NCBI GenBank assembly: GCA_033296885.1
Contig: MU864017.1
Span: 1-64,000, forward strand
Direction: 5' to 3'
Source of the DNA: Triangularia verruculosa
Lineage: Eukaryota > Ascomycota > Sordariomycetes > Sordariales > Podosporaceae
DNA length: 64,000 nt
Both the position numbers and the translations under genes were made by a program. The notes under the pieces are model-generated. The model was given only the letters and a program-made list of their open reading frames with translations, had not been told where the DNA came from and searched no databases. Shown in pieces: positions 23,970 to 34,542 of the stretch; position 1 is the first letter of the stretch; every line of letters starts with the position of its first letter.

Positions 23970-25314
23970 TTACAATTCATCGTCATCCTCCATCAACGCA
24001 GCGAGCTCTGCTTCCTCCTCTGCACTCAGCAGACCCTCGGGTTTGGTTTCCTCCTTCTTTTCCTCCGCGACAGGCTTCTTCTGCTCCTCAACCAGAGCAT
24101 TCAGGCCTGGCTTGTCCAAGGGCCAGACCCGAACAGTGCCGTCGATGCTAACACTGCAGAGTTTTTCAGCTGACCCGCTGGCATCCCTGAGGAGCACCAG
24201 TTCGGTGACTTCATCATAGTGCCCCAGAAGAGAGCAGTACAGTTTCCCCGTCACCCGATCCCAGAACTTGATATCCTCGTCTCTCCCAGCTGTAATCACC
24301 CATTGGTCCGTGACAGCCACAGCACGGACATGATCTCCGTGGTGGAAACTGTCCTCGCAGGTAAAGTTCTTTATCCTCGACAAGCACTTGGCCGTGCCGT
24401 CCCCGCTCGACGTCCACAAGTCGACCTCGTCCCCGTCGTGGTCGAGTACGAGTTTGTAGACGGTTGTTTCGTGCTCCAAAATTGTCCGCCGTTCCGTGCC
24501 GGGTGCATTAGGCAGTTCCTCGACCACCTGCTCCCAGCCGTCGGTCCGAATCTTCCACCGTCGAATATGCGGGTCACTACTCGCACTGATGAGAGAGATT
24601 TCGTTTTCGGTAGAGGCTGCATGATCGACCACTAGGTCTTGGATGCTGAGCATGTTGAGGACATCGTCTTTGAGTGTGTGGAGCCGAGCTCCGGAGACGA
24701 CATCCCAGACAATGATCTTCTTGTCGGCGCCACCACTGATCAGAATGTCTTTGCCTTCGAGCTTGGCACACACGACTGCTTTGACAAAGTCTGCATGGCC
24801 GGCGTACTTCTTCCCTGGGGTCTTGGAGCTGAGGTCCCAAGACCAGACCGATTTATCCCAAGCACCTGCAAAGACGGTACCGTTATTCGGGCCTCCAACA
24901 GTGACACAACTGACTGGTGTTGTTGAGCCACGATACACTGTTTTGGTGTTCTCGGGATCCTGTTCATATCAGAACATGCCGTGATAAGCTGAAGTTTTTC
25001 GTAGAGCCCAGTCACTTACATTAAAGTCTACCCTCCTCACAGCTCCTGCAGACTCGGCAACTAAGACAGCAGATGACGGGGATCTGGGATCAAGCACAGC
25101 TGCGAGGATCTTGGACTTTAAGATGATGGGGCTGCCGTATATGTTGCCGGACTTGGCCGCCCTTCTCTGCCTGGTGGCTTGCTCGGCACTATCAAATGTA
25201 TCAGCAACTTTGTTTAAACAATATATAGGGGCTCCTATCAGATTCGATAACTCACTCTGTCTCGAAAAAGTGACCTGGATCCGAAGACTGCATCTTGACT
25301 GCGGGTGTCGACAT
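23970..25314 (-). CDS. WD40-repeat protein of unknown process
   Basis: Three exons, 25314-25256, 25188-25020 and 24959-23970, give 405 aa; phases close and the first exon starts MSTPAVKMQSSD. At least five WD40 blades can be read, with dipeptides or tetrads such as KSVWSWD, KIIVWD, HIRRWK, DIKFWD and TVRVWP, each preceded by a GH or equivalent. The protein probably folds as a single seven-blade propeller. The C-terminus is a charged helix rich in Lys and Glu ending in an acidic MEDDDEL. WD40 propellers are scaffolds, so the blade pattern alone does not give a pathway. Divergent from ctf4 across 424 bp, so the two may share regulatory sequence. Confidence 0.88.
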
Positions 25315-25738
25315 CGGACTGAGAAAAGGCAAAGAAGTGTCAAACAGCCTTCGACTTATAGAAACCCCAAAAAGTAGCTGCCTGGAAACCCAAGAGATGT
25401 ATTCTGCTGCCTTCAGTTCATGATAGTGTAATCAGTGTTCACAGTGGATCAGTGTATGCCCGACAGAAGGGGATGGAAATGCCAGGCGGTGACAGCTGAC
25501 AGTAGTGCTGCGTGGTGTAAGTGGGAACACGGGCCAATCGAGGCGGGGCACGACAGCGACGCGACCGCTAAATTGAAACGCGGTGAGACGCGTCTCCTTT
25601 TCAGTGGATGTTCCTTTGGCGGGCGGCGCAACTGCAACAGCAGCCCAAACATCCCCGTAAGTCGGATATTTACAGGGGGACTGCTACACTCAACACCACG
25701 ACGACAATAGAACGAATTGACTCGAGGGAAACACCACA
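25315..25738. other. Divergent promoter region (WD40 gene / ctf4)
   Basis: 424 bp between divergent ATGs. It contains the palindromic GAGACGCGTCTC with an ACGCGT core, and a nearby GAAACGCG, both closer to ctf4. Confidence 0.6.
25588..25593. promoter_or_regulatory. ACGCGT (MCB-type) site upstream of ctf4
   Basis: ACGCGT lies at the centre of a perfect 12-bp palindrome at 25585-25596, 146 bp before the ctf4 ATG. GAAACGCG is 5 bp further upstream. In yeasts the MBF factor binds ACGCGT to drive G1/S genes of DNA replication. Use in this fungus is inferred. Confidence 0.5.
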
Positions 25739-28427
25739 ATGGCGTCGGTCATCGCATCCCGGCCAAGGGCTCGCCCAGCCCATACCTCGGGCACTACAAA
25801 ATGCGCCTACACTCCTGATGGAACAAAGCTCGTCACTGTCGGTTCCAACAACACCATCCGTGTGTACAAGACAGGTTCAGACGGCGAACCTGACAATGTG
25901 GACGACTGCCAGGAACAAAATGTTGCCGTGTCAACAAGTAACAAGTTCTTCGTTGCTGGCTCTGAAGATGGCACCCTCGCCTACTACTCGCTCGAGACCA
26001 ACATGTTTGACCGTCTCCTGACACGTACAAGTCTGCCAGTTCGCGATGTCGCCCTCTCTCCAGACGACAAGTGGTGTGCCGTCGCCAGTGACGAGCTCAC
26101 GGTCAAGCTGGTCAATATGGAGGATACTACCAACCTGCTCACATTGAAGGAGCATGGAGAGCAGACGAAGCACATCTCGTTCGACCCCAAGGGCACCATG
26201 CTTGCGGCCTCATGCACCAATGGCATCATCTACATCTACTCTCTTACGGCCGACCACCCGGAGCTTATCCGGAAGGTGGACGGTGTTATCGGGAGAGTCC
26301 AAACCGATTCTGAAGCTTCGACCAAGGTGGTCTGGCACCCTGATGGTCGCGCCTTTGCCGTCCCTACGCCCACAAGAGATATTCAGGTTGTGTCCAAGAA
26401 TGACTGGGAAAAGCAACGGGTATTTACCAACGGACACGAAGGAGATATTACAGCCTTGGCTTGGTCCCCGAACGGAGCGCTACTCGCCTCAGCCGGCAAA
26501 GACAGAAAGCTGCTGATTTGGTCCACCAAAGACCAGAGCGTGGTCGCCAGATATGAATACCCGAACGTCATCGACATCGCTTGGCACCCAACCAAGAACT
26601 TGGCCTCTTTTACTACCTCTAATGGAGAAGTGTTTATCAGTCCAGAGTTCGTGTCCGAGCAATTTGCCTCTATGCTCACGCTCCCCCGGCAACCAGCCCC
26701 TTTTATCCACGACCCCCTTGCCGGAATTTCGAATGGCCTCAACAAGCAACCTCTTCCTACCCGTCCTCGAGCAGGTACACCAGATAGCTTCGACGATCTT
26801 CTCGATGACGACCTTGACGCTGTAGACGAGGATGACTTTGTAGTAGACGACGACGGCGCGGGCTATGCGCTCAACGCCGGTCGTAAACGTCCTGCTGATG
26901 ACACAACCGACGGACAGCCACCTTCCAAGCGTGGCAATTATTCTTACCAACTACAGCACCATCCCCCTTTCCAACCGGGGTCTACCCCCTGGCGCGGCAA
27001 CAGAAAGTACCTCTGCCTCAACCTAATAGGTTTCATCTGGACAGTCGACCAAGACTCCCACCACACCGTCACGGTAGAATTCTACGATCACCAGTTCCAC
27101 CGTGACTTCCACTTCACCGACACCTTCCTCTACGACCAGGCCTGCCTCACCGAGACTGGCTCCCTCTTCTCCTGCCCACCAAAGGAAGATGCCCCAGCGG
27201 TGGTATTCTACCGTCCTCACGAAACCTGGACGCAAAGAAACGATTGGCGGATCTCTCTTCCCAAGGGTGAAGCCGTGCTGGCCATGGCCCTAGGAGAGAA
27301 CTTCATCACCGTCACCACAACAGCCAACTACGTCAGGGTATACACCCTCTTTGGCATCCCCTACCGAATCTACCGACCCAAATCCACCCCCGTGGTCACC
27401 TGCGCAGGGTGGAACGACTACATCATGACCATCGGCAACGGTCCAGTCGGCGCAGACGGCATGTCCAAACTCCTCTACTCAATCTACAACATCAAACGCG
27501 ACGAAATCTGCCAAAACGAAGACATCGTCGCCTTACCCGAAGGCGCCTCCGTCAAATCCGTCTTCTTTTCCGATCAAGGCGTAAGCCCCGCTTTTTTATT
27601 CCCCCCTTCCCCCCCAATACTAACAACCCTCCCCATAGGACCCCTGCATATACGACACCACCGGCACCCTCCTCACCCTCCTCCACTGGCGCCGTCCCTC
27701 CCGCGCATACTGGGTCCCCCTCCTAGACACAACCCTCCTCCCCCGCCTCGCCTCGGGCCGCAAGAACGAATCCTACTTCCCCATCGCGGTGGCAGACAAC
27801 AAGTTCCACTGCATCATCCTCAAAGGCGGGGATCAACACCCTTACTTTCCCCGGCCTCTACTCTCCGAATTTGGGTTCTCCATCCCCCTCTCCGGTCCGC
27901 CAAAACCGAAGTCAAAGTCAAAGAAAAAGAAGCAAGACGACGACGACGACGACATGATGATTGACAACAACCCCTCTGAGTCGGAAGAAGAAGAAGAAGG
28001 GGACGAAGGGGGTGAAAGCAAGGAAGCAAAACCCCTAATCCAAAACTTTTTGCTCAAGTCGATCCAGTCGTCTCAGCTAGACGATTTGCTCGAGGCGACG
28101 CAGTCGACCGCCTCGCAGCGCGCGCTGCAGTCGAGGCTCGCGCTCGAGATTGACAAGTCGCTGCTTCAGCTGCTGGCGGTGGAGTGCAGGGAGGGCGGGG
28201 AGGAGCGGGGGATGAGGGCGCTGGAGGTGGTCAAGCTGATGAGGGATACCTCTGGAAAAATGATGGAGGCGGCGGGCAAGATTGCCGAGAGGTACGGCAG
28301 GACGATGCTGGGGGAGAAGATTAGGGAGCTGGGGGAGGAGAGGTTGGCGGGCAAGGTTAGGAGTGGGAGGGATGGGAGGATGACGACAGGAAAGGGGTTT
28401 GGGAGTGGGGATGAGAGTGATTTTTGA
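25739..28427 (+). CDS. ctf4: Ctf4/AND-1/SepB replisome hub protein
   Basis: Two exons, 25739-27580 and 27639-28427, give 876 aa. The intron has a perfect TACTAAC branch point. The N-terminal 300 residues form a WD40 propeller with repeats ending in IRVYKT, IYIYSL and LLIWST. After an acidic linker (about 355-385), residues from about 400 form the conserved SepB/Mcl1 second propeller (for example GFIWTVDQD and the DPCIYD strand after the splice). The helical C-terminus is preceded by a Lys-rich and Asp-rich patch. Ctf4 trimerises through this second propeller and links the CMG helicase to Pol alpha-primase and other clients. The HMG box of animal AND-1 is absent, as expected for fungi. The TGA stop runs directly into a 24-nt A tract. 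Confidence 0.93.
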
Positions 28428-28450
28428 AAAAAAAAAAAAAAAAAAAAAAA
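28427..28450 (+). repeat. A24 homopolymer overlapping the ctf4 stop codon
   Basis: The A of the ctf4 TGA is the first of 24 consecutive adenines, followed by GGGGG. It reads as a genomic poly(A) tract at the start of the 3' UTR. Confidence 0.9.
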
Positions 28451-28561
28451 GGGGGTATGAAAGTAATGATGGGTATTGCATTGGGTGGTTGAGATGTTTG
28501 AGTAGAAGCATGGTGTAAAGGATGTCGATTTCTGTGTTTTGGTAGTCTTATTCCTGGCCCA

Positions 28562-29053
28562 AACTTAAAGAGACACACTCCCCGTACTATGCAACCTGTC
28601 AATCCGTACTATGTGGGGCCACGTCAATGTAACTTTCGACGGCTTGGCGGTAATTTTGTATGGTAAAATCCAGAATTCCAGTCCATTGCTTCATTGCCGT
28701 TCCTTCTCACCGTCACAACCAGCACTTCCAAGCACCACAGACCTCGCCGTCGTCAAAATTGAAGCCATCGCCACTAGGCACCCTGGCTTACCTGTGGTCG
28801 ATTGAAAGGTAGGTGGTAAGGAAGAAAGGCGGTGGTTTGGTTGAGGGTATTGTAGCTGCAGGTGGTATAGAAGAAAGCGATAAATTACAATAAATAAAGG
28901 TGGGCCGAACGGTGGTCTTGGCTGTATTCTGTTGAAATGCGAAATGCAAAATGTTGACCTGTCTGCAGGGTTAGGGATTAGTATGGTAAAAGGTGGCCCC
29001 ACATAGTACGGATTGACAAGTTGCATAGTACGGGGAGTATCTCTCAACTTAAA
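28562..29053. mobile_element. Non-autonomous hAT-like MITE (476 bp) with 8-bp target duplication
   Basis: The element spans 28570-29045. Its ends are 53-bp terminal inverted repeats at 28570-28622 and 28993-29045, identical at 50 of 53 positions (differences at TIR positions 5, 7 and 27). The TIRs contain two copies of CCGTACTATG. It is flanked by the perfect 8-bp direct repeat AACTTAAA at 28562-28569 and 29046-29053. The interior has no ORF of note. An 8-bp duplication with short TIRs is characteristic of hAT-superfamily insertions; internal size and lack of coding make it a MITE. Few mismatches between the TIRs and the intact duplication suggest a young insertion or short decay. It sits between ctf4 and rps8, in the 3' regions of both. 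Confidence 0.88.
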
Positions 29054-29472
29054 AGAGGCATAAAGGATATATTTGACACTGCTGACAGGTAATGCCATTA
29101 AAGTCGAAATATGCCCTTACATTACCTCCCTTTCATCCTTCTCCACATCAGAGGCCTTTCGAGTATCCTGATGGGCACTTCGACAATCTTTGTCGACCTT
29201 GCCACCAACATAGCAGGCCTTTCAAAATTCACATGGCACGCACTTGAACAGAAACAGAATGGCTTGACCTGGCTCGATTGTTTGCGGAAACCGCATCTAC
29301 TGGTGGGTATATCATGATATTTTGCCCTATCTCCCCGATATCTCCTTGCCTGTTACCGGCGAATTTTAGATGGGCAGCCGAAAAAGAACACCAACACCAT
29401 GCGGGAAAACCGACGCAAACCTGAGCTCAGACCCTGTCATGCTTTTTTTGTCCTCACACGCAAGCGTGACGC
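29054..29472. other. 3' region of rps8
   Basis: About 420 bp between the MITE and the rps8 stop; it probably includes the rps8 3' UTR. No further feature is seen. Confidence 0.4.
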
Positions 29473-30473
29473 TTACTTGTGGTGGATCTTGCGCTGGTAG
29501 AAAGCCAGCTCCTCACCCTCGAGGATGTAGCCATCGGCACGGCCGGACTGGCCAGGGCGGGAAGCGATGACAGCGTAGAGACGACCAGCCTCGAACTGCT
29601 TCTCAAGGGCGGGGTCGACCTTGCCACCGGCGGCGAAGCGGGCAGCCTGCTTCTTCTCGACAGACTTGGACTTCTTCACCTCCTCAATGACCTGACCCTG
29701 CTTCTGCTGGCGACGACGACCGAGGGGCTGGCCGTAGTGGGCCTCGTACCACTGACGGAAAGGAGCGGCATCGATCTGGACGACGGCAGACTTGGTCAGG
29801 GTGTTGGTACGGACAAGCTCGTTGTTGGAAGGGTGGTCTAGGAGTGGTCAGTATCCAGATCTCACGGATTTTCTAGTATCTCCGGGAGAAACATACAGGC
29901 GACAACGATGACACGGGTCTTGCGGGTGGTACCCTCGGAAGCCCAGGCAAAGTTACCGGAGTCAAGACGAAGGGCACGGTACTTGTGGTTGCCACCGCGG
30001 GTGCGGACGGTGTGGATGCGCTTGGCACCGATACGGGTGTTGGCGGGCTGGCGACCAAGCTCGAAGGCTCTCTTCTTCCCTGTTCGCTACTGTCAGAAAT
30101 TGCTTTCATTCCTAGTGTGCGATAACAGGCTCAGAACGCGATGGGTTGCTAGTTCCTGCGACAGCTCACGGACACCGTACCCCCCTTCCGCTCCTCTCGA
30201 AGCAAAAAAGGCAACCAGTGTGTGAACCACCACAGGAACCTCCATGCGGACCTTCGAGTGCCCCCAAATGTCGAGGGGCAAATGTATAGTTATTAGGAAA
30301 CGGGAGGAGGAAGTTAGGACATACGGTAGAAACTGCAGCACGAGATAAGTTAGCAACGACCGTCCTGGATTCCAACAACTACCACCTCAAAATATAAAAG
30401 GGAAGGGGAGAACTTGCGCTCGCTTGGCACCGGTGTTGGAGCGCTTATGCCGAGAGTCACGAGAGATACCCAT
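29473..30473 (-). CDS. rps8: 40S ribosomal protein S8 (eS8)
   Basis: Four exons, 30473-30418, 30332-30325, 30079-29897 and 29837-29473, give 203 aa. The start MGISRDSRHKRSNTGAKRA and the eS8 signatures KKRAFELGRQPANTRIGAKR, HTVRTRGGN and RPGQSGRADGYILEGEELAFY leave no doubt. To keep the invariant KRA-FYRKKR junction in frame, the first intron must start with GC (GCAAGT, the canonical GC-AG donor). The second exon is then only 8 nt long (TTTCTACC). eS8 is a component of the small ribosomal subunit. A further intron in the 5' UTR is likely (30485-30677). Confidence 0.96.
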
Positions 30474-30484
30474 CTTGCCGGTTT

Positions 30485-30677
30485 CTGTTGTGAGGTCGGG
30501 TTAGCAAAAAAAGTTCTGATGCTGGTCGGTGGTGTGGATATTCGCGGCGGGAGTCGAAGATTGCCGAAAGCTGCAAAATTCTTCGAGATGTTGAGATCTT
30601 TCGAATCTACAGATATCGACTCTCGCGTTGATTCCGTCGGGCTGGTCGAGGGCAATGAGTGTCGTGGTGGTACTTAC
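30485..30677 (-). other. Probable 5' UTR intron of rps8
   Basis: On the minus strand GTAAGTAC opens at 30677. GCTAACCCGACCTCACAACAG closes at 30485, split by a good branch point, 12 nt before the ATG. Leader introns are common in ribosomal-protein genes. Confidence 0.6.
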
Positions 30678-31569
30678 GTCGTTGGTCGTTGACTACTGAA
30701 CGGTTGTGGAAAGGTCAGAGCAAGGCAACGATATGTTTTTGCAAACTGTGGGCGAAAAAAATCGGCGGCATTGTAGGGCCGGGTGTGTGCTGTGGAGCCC
30801 TAGAACTTAGAGCACGGGCCAGGTGCCTATTTGGTGGGGAGACAGTCCCACTTTGATTCTGGCCCTGCCAAGCCTGGAAGTGAAATGCCAAGATCCTTGT
30901 CAAATTTCATTCATCTGCCATGTATGAGGGTTGGGGTTGGCGATCTGGGTCTCTTGGAGGGAGCTCTCCATGGAACAGACCGTCCTGTCTACCATTCTCT
31001 GGTCATGAACACGAAGATATCACCGATGTACAATGTACATCCATTTCACTCGATAAATTCAATCACTCGTCTCCAGGTCACAACTGTTCGTTGGCCCTCC
31101 ACAACGAGCCACAAAGAGAACATGAGGAAGCTTGTACATCACTGCCCATCAATCGAGATTATAGTCAGACAATCGAACAATCAAACAGAGAGGACAGTTC
31201 TAGTGAATCATGATTTGGAAGCAAAGCATTCCAGTGTATTTCCCATCCTCCGCCGGGTCTTGACTCTGCGGTCTGAGCCATCATCTATGTAAGTGGTAGG
31301 TAAAATGTAACAAAAAAGCGGTCGTAAGTATGTACGTTGAATGTTAAAAGTCAACCCGATCGAATCTTCACCAAAATGTATCTGGGGCAACAAGAAAGCC
31401 CATAAGAAAAGAGAGAGGAGACAAACAGTCCTCATAGAAAAGAAAACATCCAGAAAAAACAATGGGGTATCCGCGACATCTGCTCCTTGACGTCTTTTTC
31501 TTTTCTCATGCAAATCATCCAAAATCCGAAAAAAATCCCCAATCATATCAAACTATCTATCCACTCTCA
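30678..31569. other. rps8 promoter and 3' flank of the Cys-rich membrane protein gene
   Basis: No gene is seen. Around 30775-30815 there are GGGCCGGG and CCCTAGA words near the expected rps8 promoter. The rest appears to be 3' UTR of the minus-strand gene ending at 31570 plus spacer. Confidence 0.4.
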
Positions 31570-33776
31570 TCAAGGAGCAGCAGCAACCTTTTCAGCTTGA
31601 TGTGGCTCCTTCTCCTGTATTTCCCCCTTCTGTGGCTCTCCCACATTCTGGTTGTGGGGCTGGGGTGTGTCTTTCTGATTTTTCTCACCCTCTTCCGATA
31701 TTGGTGGTTGTACTTCCTGGCTCTGGGTTGGCTCTTTTGGCGACTGGGCCTGCTTTGATTGCGGTTGTCCTTCCTGCTGTTGCACTGGTGATGCCGGTTT
31801 CGGATTCTGACCGCGCCTTGACATCCCCCGCTGCACAGTTACCTGCTTTACCGTTCCCGGTGCGAATCGTTGGGCTCCCAGTCCAGGCTGCAGAACCAGT
31901 GGTACAGGGCCACCCTTGTCCCCACTGCCTCTTCTCACACTGGGACTTCTTCTCGTCCCTGCGGTTGCTGTCGCCAAAACCACGGGTAGGTCGTCCATGG
32001 GATGGGACCCTAGTGCTGACACGGGGCTGACTGGCAAAGCGTTGTAGGCAGACATCGGTGAATCCATGGCTTCTTGGTTCGTGGCACTCGGCATGTAAGT
32101 TGCGCTGACATTCGGGACAAAAGGCTTGTACTGCTTCGGCTGATACTGTGGCTGATTTGGATAGGCGGCAGACTCGGGTCGATACGGCTGGAGAGGCTGA
32201 GGAGCTTGGGGCATTCCATCAAAGGAAAACCGAGGAGAAGCGGCCGGTGTAGACATGGGGCTTGGAGCAGGGTAGTAGTTCGGTGACTTCTCAGGTGGAG
32301 GATGGTTATGATAAGCTGACTTTTGAGTGTTTGGAATGGGGGCCAGAGCGGCGATGGTGCTACCCGAGAGAGGAGAAAATTGTGCGGGGGTCGCTTGTTG
32401 CTGATAGGGTGACGATGCAGAAGAGGAAAGCTTGAGTGGTGGCGGGATGGCAGATGCCGCAGACGATGAAGAAATCGATGTGAAAGAAGCTGTCTCGGGG
32501 TGGCCTTGATGTTGACGCGGTGGATCCGAAAAGGGGGACATGACAGGAACCGGCTGAGGCGGTGGCTGCTGCTGGTAAGACGACTGTTGCTGTTGCTCAT
32601 ACATGGAGGGTGGCGACGGCTGATAAGATTGCTGGTATGTGGTGGCCTGGGAGTTCGCGTATGATGAGGGCTGTGCTGGTGGAGCTGACTGTTGGTACAT
32701 CTGCGGTTGCGATGGCGGCTGTGATGGTGGTTGCGAGGATGGCTGCTGGTACATTGGGGGCTGAGGAGGGCCATCAGGAATCTGTTCCTGGCCTTCTTGC
32801 TGTCTCTTTCGGCGGCGCACGAAAATGAAGGCAAAGACAATGAGAGCGATAGCTCCGATAATACCAATCACACCTCCCACGATGGCACCCGTGTTTGACG
32901 AGGAGCTCTCAGCTGGAACTGCGGCAGCAGCATCGGACGAGGTTGCTGCTGGGGCCGTATCAACGCTGGAGGAGCTTGTCTCAAGTGATCTGTCGGTAGC
33001 TGACGTCTCTGTCTCTGAAGACGAAGCCGAGTCCGAGGATTGCGATGAATTGCTGCTACTACTCCTGACAGTGGAGGTACGCCGAGTTGAGGTGCTGGTT
33101 GGAGTGATGGTAGACATCGTCCTGGTCTTTTGGCCTACGTGAGTGGTGTCGGCCTCGGCAATGCTTCTCTGCCTGAAAATACTGCAGTAATAGTCAACTG
33201 CACCGAGTCCGTAGCTGATGGTGTTGCACAATTGTTGTCCGAATCCAGAGCTGCACAGTCGTTAGTGCTACCGATACGACATAGATCTCCGCAAGCTGTA
33301 TAAGCGAACGTACCACTTGAGGATCTGAGGGTCTGCCTGGCAGTCCTCGTCGCAGTCTCTGAGGTCCTTCCTGTCCAAACAGGCCGTGTGGAAGTTACAT
33401 CCTCCATTGCCACAGCATCCTACTCCAGCTGGGGATTTTCCTGAAGCTGTGATGAAGATGCATTGCTGCTCGTCGGGGCAAGTCAATGGGTCACCTAGCA
33501 ACAATTAGCTCACTGGCTACCCTCAGATCAAATATTCGACGTACGTTTATTGCCATCGACATAGCCGCAAGTGTTATCAGGAGCGGCGATGTAGTTGGAT
33601 GGCCTGCCATTCTGACGTCGCAGTACTTGGTGGAAAGCTGGGGCAGCTGTTGGTTTTGGCGTCCACCCATTTGCGTCCTCCAGCGTGATCACACCAGTTG
33701 GCTGTGGACCCGGAAAAGCCAGTGCCTGGACCGAGATACCGAAGAAGGCGAGCTGGCAAAGTGCTGATATCCTCAT
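31570..33776 (-). CDS. Single-pass membrane protein with Cys-rich ectodomain (sensor-like)
   Basis: Three exons, 33776-33545, 33494-33314 and 33250-31570, give 697 aa. A signal peptide (MRISALCQLAFFGISVQALA) is followed by a Cys-rich ectodomain of about 110 residues, with spaced pairs including GCC and C...C motifs and an ending DYYCSIF. A Ser/Thr-rich stalk of about 90 residues is likely O-glycosylated. One membrane helix (about 259-281) is followed by RRRKRQQ as stop-transfer. The cytoplasmic tail of about 410 residues is rich in Pro, Gln, Ser and Tyr. The layout is like fungal cell-surface sensors of the WSC/Mid2 type, but the Cys pattern is not WSC. Sordariomycetes carry many such paralogues; ligand and pathway are unknown. 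Confidence 0.82.
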
Positions 33777-34542
33777 CTTCGCTTGCTGGCTTGCCTCACC
33801 TGAATCACAAGCGACGGCGACGATGACGGTGGGAGAAGAGAAGCACAAGTCAGAAGCGCGTTTGGCATTGTAGTGCCAGCCAGCAGGCACAAGAAAAGAC
33901 GCAGCTCACTTTCGGGGGAAGAGGTGATCGGCAGGCATGTGCCATGGGTAGGCGATGTTTAAAAGAGGGCTCCGTCTGGGAAGCGGGAAAATAGACCGGG
34001 GGGTGAGACATTAGCTGCAGGCATTACCACCAGATGGGGGATGGCGGCAGATGACAGCGCACATGGGACACAGATTTCCACGAGAGAGGCACATGGGAGG
34101 ATTCGTTTATTGGGATGTTACTTGGTGCTTGTGCTACAGCGGGCAGCTCCATTGTAGTGCCGTGGGAAACGTAAAAGCAAACAATGGTCTGTCGACTGCG
34201 AGGTGGTCTTTAGATGCCAATCTCAGGGGCTGCTGTTGAAGATGCTGTGCCGTGTGCCTGGGCGCCATGCAATCCAAGAAAAAGCAGAAACATGCAGAAG
34301 TCCTACCTTTAATTTAATTGCCCCAGAAATTCCCCTGCAGTGGTTCCCGGCTTTTGGAGGCGCTAATCCCAGCAGGGAATCGACTGGAGGGCCCTGCCAA
34401 GCACCCGCACTGCACGCCAGATCCAGATCGGACGGCCCCACTTCGGCGCCGAGTCAAACGTTCCTCCGTCTGCCTGACGATCTGATATCGATATCGATAT
34501 CAGAACCCATCAAGGTTCTCATCTTCTTCATACCATAAGATC
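33777..34542. other. Divergent intergenic region (membrane protein gene / rad57)
   Basis: 766 bp without a gene. The most striking feature is a 22-bp perfect palindrome close to the rad57 ATG. Confidence 0.5.
34482..34503. promoter_or_regulatory. 22-bp perfect palindrome upstream of rad57
   Basis: CTGATATCGAT followed directly by its reverse complement, giving three overlapping ATCGAT/GATATC units. It ends 39 bp before the rad57 start codon, probably in the leader or core promoter. A dimeric factor site or an RNA hairpin are both possible. Confidence 0.5.
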
